Below are positions 54,660-64,000 of a stretch of DNA of 64,000 nt, in pieces. How positions within the stretch are numbered: position 1 is the stretch's first letter; each line of letters begins with the position of its first letter. The DNA comes from Laccaria trichodermophora (lineage: Eukaryota; Basidiomycota; Agaricomycetes; Agaricales; Hydnangiaceae), in NCBI GenBank assembly GCA_018417955.1, contig JACTVC010000028.1:248001-312000 (forward strand), in the 5' to 3' direction. The position numbers were made by a program, and so were the translations under genes. The notes beneath the pieces were generated by a model. The model was not told where the DNA came from and made no database searches. It worked only from the letters and a program-made list of their open reading frames with translations.

Positions 54660-55834
54660 CTACAAGAAACCCCCGCTCTTGCCGCTACCAAACCGATCTC
54701 CAAGTCCTCTGGATTCCCTGATCAACTTGTTGCGCTTGTCGTCGTCCATGAGCCTTCCACCCAGACCCATGTCACGCGAATGGTCCCAAATGCCACTGTC
54801 CTTCTTCTCCTCGACCTTCTTCCCAGAAGAATGTTGCTCAATAAGAGACGGTCCGCGCATCTTTTGCTGTACAGATGTAAAATTAGTGAGCGTAAGCACA
54901 ATGTTCGCATACGAGTGTGACATACCGTATGGTTCTCAACACCCTTCCTAATCAATTCTTCGTCCCGTCTTCGTCTCTTTTTCGAACCGTCGGGATCATC
55001 ATCTACCGGTTGCGTCTCCACAGCTCTTCTCTTCTTCCCAGAAACCTCATCAGCCAAACGTTGTTGACGCTCTGCAGGCGTTTCCGTCCACAGTGAGTTA
55101 TCTGGTTTTCCTGACGCTGGCGCAGTGCTGCGCGAGAATTGTCGTCCTTTGAGTTTTGTTGGGTCAAGTTCTGAGATGATGTTGTGAGCGAGGATCTTTG
55201 ACGCCAAGTATACATACACTCACTCCCTAGAAGATCAGACGACGAAGGGGGGACGAGCATCCACTCGTCACGTTGCAACTCTTTCGGCTTTGACAATTCC
55301 TTTAATAACATTGTTAGCATAACTCGAAAAGGGGACTCAGAAGCAATATACTTCAAGATGTTTTCGTCTCTTTTCCTCCTTCTCCATGAACTCCCTCACA
55401 GCGTCTGTCTGTCGGTGCTGCATCCCAGCTGGTAAAGGCTTGGGTCCAAAGTCATCGTCGTCATCTTCTTCTTCATCCGCATAGCTTCTTGGATCGTATG
55501 TTGGTGCGTAAGATGGAAATGACGGTCCAACTTGTCGTCTGCTTGGCCCCGGCGCAGATGGGCCCGCTATTCGTGACTGGACAAGATCGGGCGGCAGTTC
55601 CGGCATATAATCGTCCTCTTCTTCCTCTTCCTCTCTATTCGCCGAGTCTTTGAGAAACTGTGGGGGTATTATGGGACCGGCAGTTACAGAGGGGCCATTG
55701 CTCGTAGCGGGTGGGTCCAGAGGATGAGTTAGAACTTGTGGTCCAACTAGAACTCCTTCGTTATCGTCTTCGTCTAAATGCGACGTCGTTTGGCTTTGTA
55801 GATGGGGAGGAAGCTCAGGACCAATGGAGGACAT
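54660..55834 (-). CDS. GPALPP motif / DUF3752 protein
   Basis: It starts MSSIGPELPPHL at 55834 and has several GP-x-LPP type motifs (MPELPPDL, FGPKPLPAGM), acidic tracts (EEEEEEDDY, DEEEDDDDD) and Lys/Arg-rich helices (EFMEKEEKRRKHLE). It ends with the signature LMDDDKRNKLIRESRGLGD and RFGSGKSGGFL at the C-terminus. Introns lie near 55360, 55225 and 54905. An upstream Met in frame (55924) exists, but the GPELPP motif at the very start favours 55834. The family is nuclear and of unknown molecular role. Confidence 0.85.
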
Positions 55835-55949
55835 AATGGAACCGTAGATGTATTTGGTAATATTGTCGTAGCCAAACAACGCGTCTTTGTCCTGTTTTTG
55901 TGTCTCAAAACAGCTCAAAACCAACTCGACACGGCCAGGTCATCTCCAT

Positions 55950-56215
55950 ACGTGATCCCACCTGTGTATCCTCGAAATGGGTCTCCCAGTGGCGCCTTCG
56001 TCATCGCATCCCAGATACGAACTATGTGGTCGTCCGAACCCGAGACCGACCCGAGACTACACTAATCACATCTGTGTATCTTTGAAACTCTCCCAATAAC
56101 GCCCCCGTAAGCGCATCCCAAATGTAAAGTGCTTGGACTGACGAGCCTGATACTATACGCCTGCCATGAGGCGAGAATGCGACAGACCAGGCCATATTTG
56201 GTGTCCACTAAATAT
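55950..56215 (-). pseudogene. WD40-repeat fragment
   Basis: The minus strand reads AWSVAFSPHGRRIVSGSS, ALYIWDALTGALLGEF, then a junction into SGSDDHIVRIWDAMTKAPLG. This is two incomplete WD40 blades of the kind found in the long WD40 arrays of Agaricomycete NACHT or HET-like proteins. The first blade runs directly into a SGSDD block without the normal AFSP segment, and stops surround the fragment. It is a relic, with no complete gene nearby. Confidence 0.7.
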
Positions 56216-56733
56216 AAGTATGGAAGCTAGGGTAAGACCAAGGGACCAAGAATGGTGGCTTTTACTTCCGATCCGTAAACTGCTCCAGAAACTGTTGTCC
56301 TGTCTCCTGGCGGCCGTTCTCTTTACATGTCCAAGGTCTGTTACAAGAGGACGAATTTCGATCGAGGGACTGAGGTTTAAATGGCACTTTCCAAGGGAAT
56401 GGCGCGGGTACACTGGAACCATCGGCTGAGTGTCAGATTGAGTGCAGGAGGTGTGTTCTGGTGATTGGGACGAGATGTGGAACGACCAGTCATGGGAAAG
56501 ACCAACTAGAGGGCTCAAGAGAACAGCTAGAGTTCTAGATTGAGCTCAACACCAAATATTGATCATAGTACAACCAGTTTATTTAGGACAAATTTGATCC
56601 CTACATATCACTATTGCAGAGTTCAGAAAAAAACCTATATTGGAGATGCCAGGTCACAAATGCCGTGAAGAAAATATACAGCCCGCGCCCAAAACAGAGA
56701 GTACAGTACAAAGCGATGAAGGAAAGATAACGG

Positions 56734-58825
56734 CTAGTATTTGAAAATCTCGAGGAGTTCGACCTCAAATATAAGGGTTGAATTTGGCGGTATCACAAGT
56801 GGAACGCCGCGACGACCATAAGCCTACAAGCCGGTTAGAAAAAGACGCCAGCAGGGGCGAGCGGATAAAATACGGACGTAATCAGGAGAAATTTTGAGAA
56901 CGGCCTTCTGGCCCAGTGATAGTTGAGGTATGCCTGATCTCGTCGGCAATTAAGCATACAGCGTAGGGAGTTAGGCAACCTACCCTCATCCCAGCCCTTG
57001 ATCACTTTACCGACACCTATCTCTGTTTTAAATGGAGCCCCTCTGACAAAGTAGGCATTTGTTCAGATATCCTTCACGGTTTTTATGTAGGGGATGCTCA
57101 CCGCTCCCGACTCGAGTCGAAAACACTTCCATCTTGAAGAATTCCGATGTAGTGAATCGTCACCTTGTCTGCGAAGGAGTGCGGAGATCTGAGTGGATTC
57201 TCGTCATGCATGGTAATGACGCACCGCCCTTCTTGGGGTATGTTCTGCCGTCGCCAGGAGACAGTGTTTCTAGTATCTCGACACCCCGGTCTTGATAAAA
57301 TCCGGAGCTGTCTGGCTGCACGTTAACGATAGTATTAACACGACTCCCTGCCGCATTGGTTAGTGGTGACGAAGGTCCCGCCAGAAGGCTGCCTGATTCA
57401 GGAACGACAAACGCATCTGCGTCCAAGACATGGGTAGGTGATTGGGACAGGAACTTTGGCTCAGAGAGGCGAGCAGAACTCAGAGCTGTTGCATCTCTTT
57501 CCAATATCCCAATCAGCTCATCATCATGAACCAATACGAAGTTCGAGTTATTCTCCTGAAAATGAGGCAAAAAACCATCAAATATTGTCAGTTTTCAACT
57601 CAAACTGCGCACCATGAACTTTTTGACAGCAATTGTGCCGTAGAGCTGGTCCTAAAATACAATGTTAATTGCTATGGGACCCCCATCTACTCGATGATGA
57701 CTCACACAAAAGTTTGTATCAGGAAATTCTTCAATGACCTCCAGATTGTCGTACGCTGAGGGACTTCTCTGAGACGACTCTGATTCGCCACCAGGTCGTT
57801 TGTAGGTCTTGCTATTCAACAATTGCATAAAGCGTTCTCCCCACGACAACTTCGACTCTTCCGTCGCAAGCAGTTGGATAACCTGGTCCTTTTGAACCAG
57901 ACGCCCACGAATTCGAAACCCCCGCAAGAATATGCATTGGGTTCGGTCAGCATGCAAATGGCAACACTTTGCAAATGATACACGAGGTCCTGTGGGGTTG
58001 TTAGTGCCACGTGTAATATCGCCGCGTGCCACAAGAACTTGTGGTTCGTTCAAGTCAGTTTGAGGCGGGTGGCGATGTCCGGTTGAATAGTCGGGGCTGA
58101 GATGCTGGACAGAATCCCAATTGATTAAAATTCCCCCGCCTGCTTGGCTGGTTTTGATCGTGAAGGTCAATTTCCCTGCAGATGAGGATGAGTACAGGAC
58201 AGCTGCTTCCCAGTTTGCAGATTTATAAAATCCTGTGACAAGTATAAGCCTTTCGATAGAAATGTTGCTTGCAATCTGATGTCCTCTGACAGCTTCAGCA
58301 AGCCATTTCCTTGCATTCTGGAGAAAATTTTCTCCTACAGCCTCCTTGTCAATGTCAGAGCAACGGGTGTAGTCCGCAACACCTTCCTCCACATTCAACA
58401 TGGCACACGTATTGCGGGATGAGGTCAATGAAATTTGACTATTCACACCCACACCTGGCAGAGCCCTAGTCAAAATATGAGGGGAGAACAATCATCAAGA
58501 AATGATTGGCTTACGATACCCCAGCCTCGGTGCCTGCTTCTCGTCGCTCGAGGCTCAGGGAGTAGATAGGACCATTAAAATCGACTGGGGTGGTTTTCAA
58601 TTCGTTGAAATCAAAGTTGCACTTCATGACATGCACAAAAATCCCTTCTCTGGAAAGCGACACTGTTAGTGAGACAAAGGGTGGAGGAAGTGAGGCTGAC
58701 CTCATGTATCCGATGTCACCTATCTCAATCTCGGCCCCTCCATATGGATCTCCAAACCACACAGGGAATCCATGACCCTTCAGTATTATTTCTTCTTCGT
58801 ATATCTGATGTCCTGGTCGTGGCAT
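56734..58825 (-). CDS. HGYPLW-type Agaricomycete protein fused to FKBP12-type prolyl isomerase
   Basis: The N-terminal part (58825 to about 57300) starts MPRPGHQIYEEEIILKGHGF, has HGFPVWFGDP, IEIGDIGY, LILVTGFYKSANWEAAV and QCIFLRGFRIRGR, and matches a large family of unknown function. Small phase-0 exons (DQLYGTIAVKKFM) lead to a linker of about 90 residues, which continues without a start codon into FKBP: GVEILETLSPGDG, VTIHYIGILQDGSVFDSSRE, IGVGKVIKGWDEG, AVLKISPDYAYGRRG and VPLVIPPNSTLIFEVELLEI. The key FKBP aromatic and Asp residues (Tyr, Phe, Asp, Trp, Tyr) are present, so isomerase and FK506-type binding are plausible. If the two parts are separate genes, the FKBP would lack a visible ATG. 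Confidence 0.7.
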
Positions 58826-59418
58826 AGTAGTTCTTGCAGGTTGGGGGGTTTAGAATAGTACCCTGGACGACAACTCGGAAAAAAGGTCCCATACTTATCC
58901 GAACTGCTGTCAACGAAAAATAGTCAAGCGCTCAAATATCCAATTTTACCCACATAGCCCCAACTTGTCAGTTCGGCAGATCTATGCACATACCACATCA
59001 GCAAGATCGCACTTTGTTTGGGAGGGCTTGGGCCGGTCGTCCGATGTTGCCAAGATTCCCGATCACCCAAGTTTACCCGCTTGGCCAAAAAAAGAGATCC
59101 GTTTTAATTACCCGGAAATTGGCCAAACGAGACCCAAACAACCACAAGTATTCATACGTCACATCATAGTTCAATGGTACTCCACATGGTCAATTGTACC
59201 TATGTACCATAGAGCTACCCCAATGGGGCCAATTCTATCTAAACATTATTGAATAAAGGTGGGCCCAATGCATGCTTTTACCTTAAGATGAGATGGGGTG
59301 GCCCAATTGTGAAATACCCCGAAACATTGGGCCCAATTGCTGTTTAACACGTGATCATAAGCTGGACCGACGAAAAGTTAGGCCGAAAGATACATAGGAA
59401 GACGGGGGGAGGTCACTA
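58826..59418. other. Intergenic region with TTGGGCCCAAT-like words
   Basis: No gene is supported. From 59225 to 59345 words of the form GGGCCCAAT or GGGGCCAATT recur four times in both orientations, perhaps the remains of a short repeat or binding sites. Confidence 0.35.
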
Positions 59419-59971
59419 CTACGACGCCGATTTCTCTGCCTTCTCAATGCTTGCTTTGATCCGAAGCTCCTCTTCCTTCAGCATGATCATAGTGTCCAAT
59501 TGCCTCAACTGATCCTCCACATGTGCCATTGCCTCCAAAAGAGCATCTCGAGCTCTCAAACCCTCCTCGTATTCCTGATGCAACACTCTGTGGGCTATTC
59601 GGGCGTATTCCAGTGGATTTGTAAGTCTTCCGGCATCAGGCAACACTACGTCAAAAAATGAGGCCATCTTCGGCTCCAATTGAAAACCGGCAGTTAACTT
59701 GAAACATTGCAACTTACAGATTGTTTATTCCACGAGGAGTGAGATTTCTCCCCTGCATTTGACGATGAAGAGTCTACTGGAAGAGAAGAATGAGATGTTA
59801 AATAGCGTCGATAGACGAGGCGGTACCTTTGTTGTTGAAACCTTCGGCTGGAGTATGTCGTAGATCGGCTTGATCTGCGAGCTGTTTGAGCAAATCGTCT
59901 GTAATGAAAAACTATCAGTAACTGTAAATTGGGAGTTTCGGCGACTTACCTGAACTCGGGGGGAAAGACAT
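59419..59971 (-). CDS. Small coiled-coil protein, unknown function
   Basis: Four exons join through GT..AG introns: MSFPPSS (ATG at 59971), DDLLKQLADQADLRHTPAEG, a Ser-rich exon, and the last exon, 59660-59419. The last exon contains FFDVVLPDAGRLTNPLEYAR, IAHRVLHQEYEEGLRARDAL, and a coiled coil (MAHVEDQLRQLDTMIMLKEE) ending EKAEKSAS. The product is about 130 residues. The size and helical build suggest a subunit of a larger complex, but I do not recognise which. Confidence 0.55.
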
Positions 59972-60131
59972 CGGCTGGCTAAGTAGAATGGACAATTGAA
60001 AGATGCGGTGTTCCGAAAGAAATGTGATGAATCCGAAATAGGCAATGTTGATTTTCGTTACTCCCACGGTGATTCCTTTATCTTCAACCAACATCCAAGT
60101 CGCATTCCTCTCATATTTACCTACCTCCACC

Positions 60132-62743
60132 ATGCCTGCTCACCTAACTCAATTCCAATTTCCCAAAGGATACGGTGAAGCCCTGATGACAGTTTACCAA
60201 GCGGAAGGCATCATTGCCTCAATCCCAGAAGTCACCGGCAAGATCGTCAAGTGGTTCAAAGGTGAATACCGCAAGGCGAACTCTTCCAATAGGCTCAAGA
60301 AGGAGGTAATGATGCGGCAAATGATGGTAAGTGGCTTAGCAGTTATCAATTGCACCAACACTAAACCCCGGTAGCAATATTACGTTAGTGCTTTGAAAAC
60401 GACGGGGAAGGACAAAACCGCCGACCTTGACCCCCTCATGGTTCGAATTCTTCAAGAGGTCCTCCGAACTCAAGAGGGCTCTTTTAACTGGGCCGTCATC
60501 ACCGAACCCCTTGCTAAACCGATCTATGAAGATTTCCTTGCCGCATGGGATGCCACCGGTGACGACGTGCCCGAAGTCATCGCCAAACCATCTAATCAGG
60601 AGAATGCGAAGGGGAAGGGCCATGAGACTGGTACAAACTTGGATGAAACTCCGAAGCCCACCACCAGAAGAGCCAAACGTAAATTGGAGGAGGAGGAGGA
60701 GGAGGAGGAGGAGGAGGAGGAGGAGGAGGAGGAGGAGGAGGAGGAGGAGGAGGAGGAGGAGGAGGAGGAGGAGGAGGAGGAGGACACAGAGGAGGACGCA
60801 GAGGGGGAAGAAGAAGAAGAAGACGGGGAGGAAGAGGGGGAGGGGGGAGACCAGAAGCGGGATGAGGGGACAAAGAAAAGGCCGACGAGAGTGACAAAGA
60901 AAGTGAGGATCAAGTCCGCGGCGGAGGTGGATTCCGGGGATGAGGGAGGCGATGGGGGCAATCGTTCTACCCCGAAGCGGCCTCACCCACAGGGGGTTTG
61001 CCAGTCGTGTAGGAATGCGGGGCAACCTTGCCTCCTCACCGCAGCAGGCCGAACTGCTTGTGACCGATGCAATGGGCGGAAGGAAAGGTGTAGTCTGACC
61101 AAGGGTAGAGGGGGTGAGAAAGGAGAATTGACAACCAAGGGTAGCGGCGAGAAGGGGGAATCTGCGAAGAAGGTTGAGCTGAAGAAATCGGGCAAGAAGC
61201 CCAACACCACCGCGAAGCCCTCTCCTTCAGGATCGAAGCCGTCAGGATTCAAGTCTACTGGCACCCATCTTCTCGGGGAGAAGATGACGGTATACAGCAA
61301 TCCCAAATTCGAGGGGATTTCGCCAATTCCACCGAAATCGATTGGTGAGCTAGCAGGGAACAGGGGACAGTCTGAGCCGGCTGTCAGGGTGATGAGGTGG
61401 AGAAGTGAATCCATTCGAGAGGGAAGCATACGGCCTGGACATGACCAGGAAATTCCAAGTAAGTTGAATTTTTATTTATTTATCGCAAGTGGCTTATATT
61501 TTCAACAGGAGATGCACTCTTGTCAGGCCTCAACAATGGGTCTAGCACCCCACCCCAAATATCGGATCCCTTCACCGATCGGCTGGACAACATTTCGCTC
61601 CATCAAAGGCATCAGACGACCGAGCTTGAAAGACTCAAGGAGAAGCTCCGGGACGCCAACTCCTGCATCGACGCATTTTCGGCAACGAGCCTTTGGCAAA
61701 AGGACACGAACATAGCTGAGTTGGAGGAACAAGTGAAGATCCACAAGGCAACAATTTCGGACCTCCAGCAAAAGCAAGACCTTATGACCAAAGTCCTGGC
61801 TGCGTTGTTGGCACGCATTGAACAGCTGGAGGATGCTGGAGACGCAGTAGATGGGGGGGATACAACCATCGCCATCGAGCGAGGGCTGAACGCGATCAGA
61901 GGAGAGATGATTGATATGGAGCAGAGGATTGCGTCGGAGTACCAGGGGAGAAAGGCAGTCTACTTGGCCTCCAATATGGAGGTCATTATCAACGGCTTCA
62001 TCGACGATGTCAACAAAGACCTTCAGGAAGGTCATCGTCGCACTACCAACATCTCCAATCGCCTTTCCGAACTTGAGCGCTGCAAGCTGGATGAGAGGAT
62101 CGGCCGAGTGGAGGCACTCAGCTTTGAGTTTCTCACCGCTGCGTTTGCCCAGGCAAAGGGTAACAGGGGCGACTACGAGGAGAAGATGGAACGACGTCGG
62201 CAGGAAATGGACAGATTGGCGTCAGCTCCACTAATCCACACCGCCGGTCCATCCAACACGAATCCTACTGCTGGCACATCGCGATCGGCTCCCAACACCA
62301 TGACGGATCCTTCAACAATGCCTGCCCAACCCGAGGACGTCAACACCAAGGACAAGTCGACTCATCGCATTGCTCCCCTTCCCCGACGACGAAAGGAGCC
62401 TCAATCATCGGCTGGCGTGACCAGTGGGTTATCAGCACCACTCCCTTCAATGTCCGAAATGGAATCTACACTGAAGGTAGCAGTTGATATTCTGACGGCT
62501 ACTGGGGATGACAGGTACTCTGCTCAGTTCCAGAAGGCGCCGACGAATGAGACGCCGACGACGACAAGGCAAGAAGGGTCGGCCAACGATGTCGGCCCAT
62601 TGTTGGAGCCCATCGCTGAAGCGGTCACTCCGAAGCCTCCCAGTTCCGATGCCATCAACTTGGAACAGGATGAGGCCCGAGAGGACCAAGCTGATTCAAA
62701 GGAGCCGGGGGCGGAGGAGGTCGAGCAGGCCAAGGGGGCTTGA
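60132..62743 (+). CDS. Large low-complexity protein with Zn2Cys6-like motif and coiled coil
   Basis: The start is ATG 60132 (MPAHLTQFQFPKGYGEAL). An intron at about 60331-60375 leads into a helical domain (LMVRILQEVLRTQEGSFNW), then a poly-Glu tract, a basic patch (KKRPTRVTKKVRIK) and CQSCRNAGQPC-x9-CDRCNGRKERC, which has exact Zn2Cys6 spacing. Another intron (about 61460-61509) leads into a long coiled coil (ELERLKEKLRDANSC, AELEEQVKIHKATISDLQQK) and an acidic tail ending at 62743. I recall proteins of this build as numerous in Agaricomycetes and often near transposons. DNA binding is plausible. It is not a typical transcription factor, because the zinc motif is central. Confidence 0.6.
60686..60783 (+). 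repeat. GGA microsatellite coding for poly-Glu
   Basis: About 33 uninterrupted GGA/GAG units encode a pure glutamate run, followed by a less regular acidic stretch to about 60850. It produces artefactual poly-Arg, poly-Pro and poly-Ser frames on both strands. The purity suggests recent expansion and probable length variation between strains. Confidence 0.9.
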
Positions 62744-63025
62744 TCTTTCGCCAGCGGGCATGCCCCTTTATATATCATACATCATTTTGGGACAACCATG
62801 TTTTTATTTTTTTGATGAAATTTATTGTCTTTTTTTGGGATGCCTTGGATGGGAAATGAGTCAAGGCAAATGGCGCCAATGAAACAAGTGGGTATCCGAC
62901 GAAGCCCTAACCATATTCTAACCTTAGCCGATGAAGAAGGAAGCCTGACAAACGATTGTTTCGGATGAAGCCCTAATGGCCAACGAAACCTTGAGTCTGA
63001 CGGAATGGTAACTAATCTACAATGA
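62744..63025. other. Short convergent spacer
   Basis: Contains T runs at about 62800-62840, likely a 3' untranslated region, and three GATGAAG/GACGAAGCCCTAA-like repeats at 62898-62975. No gene is seen. Confidence 0.4.
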
Positions 63026-63502
63026 CTAAGTCGCCTTTTTTCTCGGCCTTCCTCGGCCACGCTTCGGTGGATTCACAGATCCCCCAGATGTCTTTCTAGC
63101 TTTCGTCGGCTTCGTTTCACTGGTCTTTGCCACCTCGACTGGAAGCTTGCTTGGTGGCTTGGTAACCCTTTTCGATGAGCCAGGGGCCTCCTGTTCTGCC
63201 TTTCGTTTTCTTGTCTGCATTCCATCAACAGGCAAGGGGGTATTGGCTGGGCACTTCGCCGGGCGATGAGTGTTAGGGGCTTCGTCGGATGACATGTTCA
63301 ATGCAGCCGATGGCAACATCACCGGCGACCCAGTAAACTCCGCAGGCCGAAGTAATGGGGCTGACTCTGGGGCATGCTGAATTACATCAGTCATTCTGGG
63401 GATATCTGGACCGACATTGTCATTGCCCGATGGTCCTCTAGCGGCAAGCCGCTGAAACGAATTGAAAAGATCTTTGAGACGGGGTGTAGAATATTTGGAC
63501 AT
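63026..63502 (-). CDS. Small AT-hook protein
   Basis: From ATG 63502 (MSKYSTPRLKDLFNSFQR) the frame runs to TAG at 63026. The protein is Ser/Pro/Lys-rich and ends with KRGRGRPRKKAT, a canonical AT-hook (RGRP core) for minor-groove binding of AT-rich DNA. There is a second basic stretch (QTRKRKAEQEAPGSSKR). The frame is open further upstream without an ATG, so a first exon may be missing. Convergent to the Zn2Cys6-like gene, it might belong to the same mobile or nuclear gene pair, which is speculation. Confidence 0.45.
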   Translation of the reverse strand: MSKYSTPRLKDLFNSFQRLAARGPSGNDNVGPDIPRMTDVIQHAPESAPLLRPAEFTGSPVMLPSAALNMSSDEAPNTHRPAKCPANTPLPVDGMQTRKRKAEQEAPGSSKRVTKPPSKLPVEVAKTSETKPTKARKTSGGSVNPPKRGRGRPRKKAT

Positions 63503-63609
63503 TGGTCCGACGGAACTATCAATATTCTTTTCCGGTAATGTGTGACTGGTAGCTGCCAATTACATGATGTAGTTATGGCAGCTGCCATAAAAAAACTTGA
63601 TCAGCTACC

Positions 63610-63950
63610 GTGAATGAATGAAATGTTAAGTTTTCATTCATTCACGGCACCTGTTTCGTTTGAGATAATTTATTCTGTTTCATTCATTCCCGGCAACTGT
63701 TTCATTTTTTTTCATTCATTGCCGTGGAGAATGAAATCGTTTTTGTTTCATTCCATTTCATTTCAATCCTTTCTTCATTCCTACCAGGAAGAATGAAATT
63801 TATTCTGTTTCATTCATTCCTGGCAACTATTTCATTCTTTGTTTCATTTTTGTTTCATTCTTACCATGGAATTTTTGTTTCATTCTTTATTTCATTTTTG
63901 TTTCAATCTTTCAGGCAACAATTTCGATGTTTTAATACACACCTAAATAA
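63610..63950. repeat. TTTCATTC-rich repeat with 130-bp period
   Basis: The phrase TTTATTCTGTTTCATTCATT followed by CC(C/T)GGCAACT occurs at about 63669 and again 130 bp later at about 63799. The rest is made of TTTCATTC words in one orientation, with a few GAATGAAAT words in the other. No coding potential. It may be the end of a transposable element that continues beyond the window. Confidence 0.7.
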
Positions 63951-64000
63951 GGAAATAATATACAATTATGCCTGATATGTGTTGTGCCCTACTGCAGTGG

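Noticed and set aside
60592..60961. Poly-Arg, poly-Pro and poly-Ser open frames
   Set aside because: They are other-frame readings of the GGA microsatellite within the gene at 60132-62743.

Overview
The window looks like nuclear DNA of a filamentous basidiomycete, most likely an Agaricomycete. Genes are split by many 45-70 bp GT..AG introns. There is a Plavaka-type transposase remnant, and several gene families are ones I know mainly from Agaricomycetes: a CRN-like P-loop NTPase and the HGYPLW-type protein. No RNA gene, centromere or telomere sequence was recognised.

The left third (about 1-20.4 kb) is a repeat graveyard. It holds a decayed polysaccharide-lyase-14-like gene, a Plavaka-type transposase on the minus strand broken by two hAT-type MITEs with perfect 8-bp target duplications, a divergent decayed partner gene at 9.1-11.9 kb, a young LTR element at 12.0-17.1 kb with no visible pol genes, and further terminal-inverted-repeat elements. 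In-frame stops here are mostly TGA where CGA is expected, and the three LTR differences I see are all C/T at CpG. This pattern fits decay of methylated cytosine.

From 20.5 to 42 kb the sequence is mostly ordinary genes. They are an ADAL-type deaminase, two small unknown proteins, COP9 signalosome subunit 7, a coiled-coil protein resembling augmin subunit HAUS1, the APC/C RING subunit APC11, a PSP1-domain protein, a CRN-like NTPase, and a Ser/Pro-rich protein.

From 43.1 to 50.4 kb lies the most unusual part. Four minus-strand paralogues encode small secreted proteins. The three complete ones end in an acidic domain that follows a kexin-like basic site. Two of these carry runs of an exact 9-residue (27-bp) repeat. 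All four share a TATA-like box and a 16-bp GAGGTGAGACCAGCTG block at fixed spacing. A short-chain dehydrogenase gene sits inside the array.

From 50.4 kb to the end come an auxin-efflux-carrier-type membrane protein, a GPALPP/DUF3752 protein, a WD40 fragment, an apparent fusion of the HGYPLW-type family to a complete FKBP12 domain, a small coiled-coil protein, a large low-complexity gene with a Zn2Cys6-like motif and a long poly-Glu tract, an AT-hook protein, and TTTCATTC-rich repeats.
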